Positions 58,601 through 64,000 of a stretch of 64,000 bases of DNA are shown piece after piece (position 1 is the first letter of the stretch; each line of letters begins with the position of its first letter). The notes beneath the pieces are model-generated. The model was not told where the DNA came from. It ran no database searches and saw only the letters and a program-made list of their open reading frames with translations. This DNA comes from Chaenocephalus aceratus. Its lineage: Eukaryota > Chordata > Actinopteri > Perciformes > Channichthyidae. Location of the stretch: contig CM043798.1 of assembly GCA_023974075.1 (NCBI GenBank), positions 7,530,173 to 7,594,172 of the forward strand. Reading direction: 5' to 3'. Position numbers and translations under genes: made by a program.

Positions 58601-61600
58601 ATCACTTGCTTTAAAGAGAGCAAGGATTGCCTTTCCCCCATGATCCAAGACTTTTGCTATAATAATCTTCTAGCTCTACTTTCATATTCATTTAGCTAAT
58701 TATATATATATATATATATATATATAGATAATATATATAGTAATAAAAATAAATAAAATAAACAACTAATCACAATTATTTTTGGCTGAAATTGCGATAT
58801 TATCACAATAATAGGGAATGATCATTTTGAAATAAGTATTCTCATTATCAGAGGGAAATATCTTAAGATGATCTTGGCATGATTTTTAAGAGGATCTGTA
58901 CCAAACAAAGATATTTAATTAAGTCCGTAGAATAGGATTTGTGGACTGGGACATTATTCAGCATCAATCTAATTCAGAATAACTTTCTCACATAGTTTGC
59001 TTGTAACCAATATTCGACCTACGATTTAAATATTGCACTAGATCACATCGTGATTGAGAGTCCGGTGCTCAGAGCTCTACTGTAATGCAGCCATGAGAGG
59101 CCTCGGTGCTGAGTGTGTTGGCCTGTACCTGCGGGTGAGTTTGGAGGTTATCTTGGTGAAGAGGTTGGAGGTGGCCCTGGTGCGGGCGTGTGGCAGGGGC
59201 TGGCTTCATGGTGGGACAGGGTGGGTGAAGTAGGCGGGGCCGAGTAGACCGGGGTCCCGCGGTCCCTCAGCTGTCCCCGTGAAAGGTGCTGCGGATGGTG
59301 GAGCCTCGGGTCAGACGGCACCGGTCCGTAGAGGAAGAGGAGGCCGCTCCGGCGGCGGAGATGCTGAGTGGGAGGGAGACGCTGCAGGCAGGCGGTGGCT
59401 CAGGGAGCTGAGAGCGGAGGAGGAATAACGTGTGTTAAAGATCTCCTATCATGCTATTTGTAAGCATATATTATGGGTCTCAGATATATACAAATATATA
59501 AAAAACATGTCATGATGTGTTTTGGCTCAAAATACCAAACAGATCGTGCATTTTAAACATCCCTCATATGCCTCTGTTTCAGCCCTGTTAGAGATGTGCT
59601 GATTCTGGGTCTGTAGCTGATGGCCCCGCCCCCTTTTGAGCACGGCAAGGCAGGCAGTGAGGTCTCCTCTCTGCCTGCAGATAGTCAGCTACATGCTGCC
59701 GTGATTAAACGCCATATCATGTTCCAAACCACTTGAAGGATTATTTCTGAAACAGTTTGGAACTCAAATGCTTTTTCTCTAGCGGGTTTACCACAAGGTG
59801 AGTACCTTTTTTTATTTCCTGCTTTTTTACACCTCCTCTTTCCAGTACAGGTTAGCTCTGAGTGTTAGCGATGCTTGCTAATGTAAACAAAGACCATATT
59901 AAAAAACTCACAAAAACTCACCTCTTCAATCTGGCTTTAATGTGTGATTGCTTTTGTATTATTTGACTTTAACTATATTTATTTGTTGTTCCTTCCCTTT
60001 CTTTTCCCTTCACTATATCTGTAAAGCGTCTTTGAGCACCTGTAAAAGCGCTAACAAATTAAATCTATTATTATTATTATTATATATAAGTCCAAAACAC
60101 GTCGCGCATTGTTTCTGATAGCGACATTTCTGATAGGGCCGTGGGCGTAAAGCCAGCCCACATTTCAGATATTACGTCATATCGGCAGCAAATCTGAATC
60201 AGCTCCGTTGCAGCCCTATTTTAAAGATGTGGGTGAGGAGGAAAAGAGAGAGGGTTTTATTTTCTGACACTTTGTGAGTTCCCTTACACACCAGGGACAC
60301 ATATTTATGATATGATAGGATAGGACACCTTTAAGCTGTTGCAGGAATTGTTTTTTTATCATTTGGTTTCAAATGAAATATGGAGTCAGTCAACTCGAGT
60401 TATAATGACACAGATACACCGGACATGCCTCACCCCCATACCACCAAGTGAACACATTCCCTACATCTGGCGCTCTATCTTAGCAGCATGGTTTGCCATC
60501 CCTCCCTCTGCTTCTGCATCACTGCTGCCTTTCTAAACTCCACTACCACCCCAGCATCCATCCCAGAATGCACCTGTGAGCTCCGGAAAAAGTTATTCAA
60601 TTATTACTCTTTAATATTTTGCATGCATTGATGAAGCTAGACCCTAGCCGTCAAACTCAAACTCGATGCTGCTGTGAATAAACGTGAACTGTCTGATGAA
60701 AATAGACACTTTGATTCCAGAAACTCCCTATTTCCATGTTTTTATGGTACAGTTAATAATTTCATCGTGTAAAAAACAGTAGTAAAAAATTATCTGGTAA
60801 ATCAGTATATAACATTGTTTTTAAGTTATGTTAAAGGTGGGGTAGGTCGTTTTGGAGGAACCAGCTCGAGTGCGCTAGAATTAGAAAATACACAACCGGA
60901 AGAAATCTGCCACTTCCTCACAGAGCCCCTCCTCCAACACACACGAACGCGCACATGACCAATGAGGGCACGAGATAAGTTTGTGCCCAGATGGAAGGCT
61001 GACAGGCAGGTAGGCCATCCAGTTACTTTAGCCGGGCCGGCTCAGATGATTGGTCGTGCTTTTTACAGTACTACGGCTTCCACAGATTAATTTTTTTTAT
61101 GGATTTTTTGTCAAAGCACTTCAGATATTCATTGCTATCGGGATGTTAAGAGCATTCCATGGAATATAACAAAAAGTGTTTCTCGAGCCGGTTTCTCAAA
61201 CGTACCTACCCCACCTTTAACTATAAAAGTGATGTTACTTATTTAAATGATGTTAAATTACACCTCTGTTAACTGTATGAAGGAAGAAATAAGTATATTT
61301 TAGAATGATTTTGAATATTTCAGCACAAGAAGTGCAGAAACTGAGCACGTACTGTAAGCTCCCAAGACAAAAGCGTACCTGGAGGTTGTATTTCAGATTT
61401 TTTCACAAATCCTCCGAATGAAAGACCAATTTAGGACAATACTGCCTTTCCTTACTCAATATTACCGGCAAAATGAGTGGAGTACCCATCTTCCCACCTT
61501 CCATCTACCATTGTAGCTTCTATGTCATTGCTTTACGGCAGATCCATAGGATGATGTGTTTGCCCTGTTCATCTACCGATGTGACATGTACTGAGAAATG

Positions 61601-63577
61601 TTAACCCTCTAACACGAACGCTACCTGTTTTCTTTGCCGTTCTGCAGGAGAGATTGTCTGTCAGTGCCCGAGCGGTCGGTGCACACGTACGTGTTCCTGC
61701 GCGTCATGGCGCTTCCAGGGATGTTATTCTGCACAGAGGGGAGGAGAGCAGAAGACAAAGTCAGGGTTAAGAGTCACTTTGATAATCAGTGGAACCAGAG
61801 AACCGCAGTGACGCGTCCTAAAAACCCGGAAGTAAACTCCTTCCGGTTCCTTCGTCAAAAACGCATGCAATTTCTCCATAGGGTTTAGGAAAATAGCTGG
61901 AAATAAGGTCTGTGTTTGAAACACATTTAAGAGACGGATCACGTTTTGTTCAGCCGGATAATCTCCACATGTCTACCCTACTTTTATAATTTTCGAATCA
62001 TAAATCTAGTCGCCAGATGCAAAATGCTAACGTTATGCTATAAACGAACTACAGCAGGGTCGCTGCTTCGACGTCACGCCGACTTAAGATCCATATTCAA
62101 ACATACAGATTCAAAATTGTTCAAGTTGAAGCGTTTGTTTGAACACTTTGCAGGAGGCAGGGACTTGCTTTCAAGCAGAACAGGGCAAACTAACTTAGCG
62201 GGAGTGTTTACGCGTTCGGCGTAATGACGTAAAACGGCATCGACAACTTCTGCAGTTCTTTTCAGCCACTCGGTAACAACCATCGTTTTTCAGACACATA
62301 AACTCTTTGATGTCGTAGAACAAAACGTGATCTGTCTCTTCAATTTGTGTCAATGGAGAAATCCCATTGCTTTTTGTCGAAGGAACCGGACGTGGTAAAA
62401 ATGCTAACTTACTTCCGGGTTTTAGGACGCGTCACTGCGGTTCTCCGTTACACTTAAACTTTAGTATACACCAGGATCATGTTAAAAGTTACACTAGCAC
62501 CAAATTGTCTTTTCTCATATCTGATTTAAATGTTTTCCTATGAGGCCTTATAAATTCCTCATATATATATGTGCATACATAATGATATACAGTATGTGCA
62601 TTTTAAGTAGATAGCTGGGCCGATTTTTAAAAGAGGTAGCATTGAACAGAATCGTGCAAACTAACTATAGTCAATATCTTTTTTGCTTTGCCTAAAATGT
62701 AGTTATGACTTGGAATGAAGTTGGCTTAAAAGGTGTAACCCAGATGTTGGTAATCATTTATACTATATATGGTTTATAAATAGTCAAACCAGGACAAAAG
62801 TTGCGCAGTTGACCGGAAGACAACAAAGTGTAGTTATATACGGAAGATGTCTAAATGTGATGATTATGAACCAAACTCTGCCTTTTACAAAGATTTCTAA
62901 ATGGAGTTCTCTGGACATCCGTCACGTACCGTGGTGGCAGTCATGTCTTTGCGGCGGTCAGGGATCTCAGACTTGTTGGGGTTGTTGGCACTGCTGACCA
63001 TGGGGCTGGAGGGGGGGAGGCTGTGGCTCCCCATCACGCTGCAGCTGGCCTTACGTGAAGGCATCCGGCCCTCCCGCAGCTCGCGGTCCCCCGTGCTGGT
63101 GGGGCTCCTCTTGGGGTGCATGACGGGCATGGACGGCCCGCCTTTGTTGTGGAGGACAGCAGAGCACAGACACATAGAGACATATAAGGAATATTCTGCA
63201 TCAGCAGTGGAATACGCCCTCCATACGATGCTAGGCCCAGCATTCCAAGTGAGGATACATGTTATGTTTGTATGAAAAAGACATGATAATATTACAATCA
63301 CAAGGAGAAGACCGTTCCAGGCTCCAGGTCTCCTGAATGTAGGGCCCAGAAAGAGGGAATAAAGACGTTAGAAAAGAGACTCACAGAAGTCGCTGTGTCG
63401 CCGCTGCCTGTGATAGGTGGAGGCACTGCGCTGAGTCTTGCTATGTGAAGAGGAGGAGGTGGAGGAGGAGGAGGACGTGCCGGTGGCTGAAGAGTGCTTG
63501 TTGGTTCCGTTGGTGATGGGGCTGGGTCGTACTCTGGCCAGGGACAGGCTGCTGGCTGTGCGGGCCTCACTGGCCTC
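55362..63577 (-). CDS. mark4: MARK4, MAP/microtubule affinity-regulating kinase 4 (3' half; 5' exons beyond the window)
   Basis: Seven minus-strand exons: 63577-63385, 63141-62930, 61728-61625, 59407-59129, 57337-57255 (alternative), 56773-56729 and 55698-55362. MARK4 phosphorylates tau/MAP repeats and regulates microtubule dynamics; kinase and UBA exons lie right of the window. Visible here are the spacer (STYHRQRRHSDFC, then KRSPTSTGD, LPPSSPMVSSANNPNK, MTRRNTYVC, GSTIRSTFHG, TSNLFTKITSKLTRR) and the C-terminal KA1 membrane-binding domain (FLLSCSHG, FEAEVCHL, NGVRYTRLWGTPLAF, ending SKDLEL). These match MARK4 better than MARK1-3. Splice sites and phases fit at every junction, but the exons at 59129-59407 and 55362-55698 contain apparent one-base frame breaks. 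Either the assembly is wrong there or this copy is degenerating. It converges on ckm. Confidence 0.88.
55873..56227. mobile_element. TTAA-flanked MITE, copy 3, in a mark4 intron
   Basis: AGGTGGGGTAGG ends, TTAA flanks at 55869-55872 and 56228-56231, 355 bp. It lies 175 bases upstream of the last mark4 exon in the gene's direction. It lacks the central GCCGGSCCGGC segment present in copies 1 and 4. Confidence 0.9.
57255..57337 (-). other. mark4: mark4 alternative cassette exon
   Basis: This 83-nt exon encodes VNLDPSKRQGSNKSVSG and TLPQGSKTV, close to the human MARK4S-specific exon. It is bounded by CATCAG and the consensus donor GTAAGT. Because 83 is not a multiple of three, including or skipping it switches the reading frame of the two following exons. 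Confidence 0.8.
57522..57541. repeat. Poly-G run
   Basis: About twenty consecutive G on the plus strand, in a mark4 intron. A hard region for sequencing. Confidence 0.9.
57542..59128. other. mark4 intron without recognised elements
   Basis: AT-rich, with a TA microsatellite at about 58697-58725. I see no additional mark4 exon here. Confidence 0.45.
59129..59407 (-). other. mark4: mark4 spacer exon with three apparent frame breaks
   Basis: The conserved blocks PAASPSHSAS, TRGSTIRSTFHG, YSAPPTSPTLSHHEASP and TSNLFTKITSKLTRR appear in order but in changing frames. Breaks fall at a CCG/GG run (plus 59348-59360), a G4 run (59275-59278) and a C4 run (59196-59199, plus-strand G). Each is cured by one additional base. 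The exon is very GC-rich. Confidence 0.75.
59439..60330. mobile_element. TTAA-flanked element with a LINE 3' end inside, in a mark4 intron
   Basis: Ends are AGATCTCCTATCATGCT and, reverse-complemented, AGGTGTCCTATCCTATCAT, with TTAA at 59435-59438 and 60331-60334. Near 59890-60085 is a LINE 3' end (AAGCGTCTTTGAGCACC, then AAAAGCGCTAACAAATTAAA) with an ATT-rich tail. The element lies 32 bases from the acceptor side of the mark4 spacer exon. Confidence 0.65.
60835..61216. mobile_element. TTAA-flanked MITE, copy 4, in a mark4 intron
   Basis: The longest copy (382 bp), with TTAA at 60831-60834 and 61217-61220. It includes the central TTTAGCCGGGCCGGCTCAG segment missing from copies 2 and 3. Confidence 0.9.
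61797..62446. mobile_element. DNA repeat with long inverted ends, in a mark4 intron
   Basis: The left end GAGAACCGCAGTGACGCGTC, continuing to CCCGGAAGT, is matched by its complement at the right end (one A fewer), giving inverted repeats of about 35 bp. The exact outer ends and target duplication are not clear. On the minus strand it carries a frame starting MVVTEWLKRTAEVV at 62283, related to that at 16708. Confidence 0.75.
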
Positions 63578-64000
63578 CTGTGATGTCACAACGAAGAGAG
63601 AGGAGTCAGGAAGGGAGAGATGGGTCTCACAGCGAGAAGGATACATAGGTAATCGAGTACACCAGGGGTTTTGGTCTACCACACAACAACGTTTTGAAGT
63701 GCAGTTCTGATAAGCGAGGTAGGGTTTCAAACAGTCTAAATTATTTCAACTTTGACCTTGTATATCTCTGACCATCTCTGTATGTAGCAAGTTAGCAAGG
63801 AAATACTTTCTCATGGCCTCTCTTCCTAAATCAGCCCCCTGATATAAACCATACCTATCTGGACTGGAACATTTAAAGAGGGGGGGCAGGGGTTTGGAAG
63901 GTTGAAGGTGAGAGCAGAGGTGTAAGGAATTCTAGGAACTTTAATTTAAGTAAAACTACAAACACTGTTGGTTTTCCGTTTTAAGTAAAAGTCCTGGTTT
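63578..64000. other. mark4 intron and start of a repeat at the right edge
   Basis: No further mark4 exon is visible before the window ends. The last 70 bases resemble the AAGTACTGTACTT-type teleost repeat. Confidence 0.45.

Noticed and set aside
1..64000. CRISPR arrays, bacterial operons, phage or retroviral genes
   Set aside because: No spaced identical repeats, no ribosome-binding-site gene clusters and no gag/pol/env-like frames; the content is vertebrate.

Overview
The window is nuclear DNA of a vertebrate, almost certainly a teleost fish and probably a percomorph. Genes are split by GT-AG introns, and the repeats are the usual teleost mix: L2-type LINEs, Tc1, hAT, TTAA-flanked and Harbinger-like elements, and CA/TA microsatellites. 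The species cannot be named from the sequence. By my reading only three protein-coding host genes are supported. Everything else is transposon-derived or shows nothing I recognise.

Layout. 1-6.3 kb: a Tc1 element split by an L2 LINE, then the 3' end of a second LINE. 6.3-21.7 kb: gene-free, with a CATCCCT minisatellite, several small DNA transposons, a long CA microsatellite and a GC-rich, exon-like island at 20.2 kb. 21.98-32.15 kb (minus): nccrp1, six coding exons, 231 aa, complete. Its 6-kb intron 5 holds a three-level transposon nest (hAT, then a TTAA-flanked element, then an L2 LINE with an uninterrupted 993-codon ORF2). 32.2-47.1 kb: gene-free, with a 1.4-kb foldback element, TTAA-flanked elements and small hairpin repeats. 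47.2-51.6 kb (plus): ckm, muscle creatine kinase, with TATA promoter, non-coding exon 1 and seven coding exons giving exactly 381 aa. 55.36-63.58 kb (minus): the 3' half of mark4, seven exons, whose 5' part lies beyond the right edge.

ckm supplies phosphocreatine-based ATP buffering in muscle. mark4 is a microtubule-affinity-regulating kinase. nccrp1 is a glycoprotein-binding FBA-domain protein known from fish cytotoxic cells. They are neighbours but do not form a functional pathway.

Main points for follow-up: (1) the last mark4 exons can be read in two overlapping frames, chosen by an alternative exon, as in mammalian MARK4S/MARK4L; (2) two GC-rich mark4 exons carry about five apparent one-base frame breaks, so either the assembly is wrong there or this copy is decaying; (3) a four-copy TTAA-flanked MITE family has one member in ckm intron 6 and two in mark4 introns; (4) an apparently intact LINE ORF2; (5) a foldback element with ~410-430 bp arms and a candidate 6-bp target duplication.
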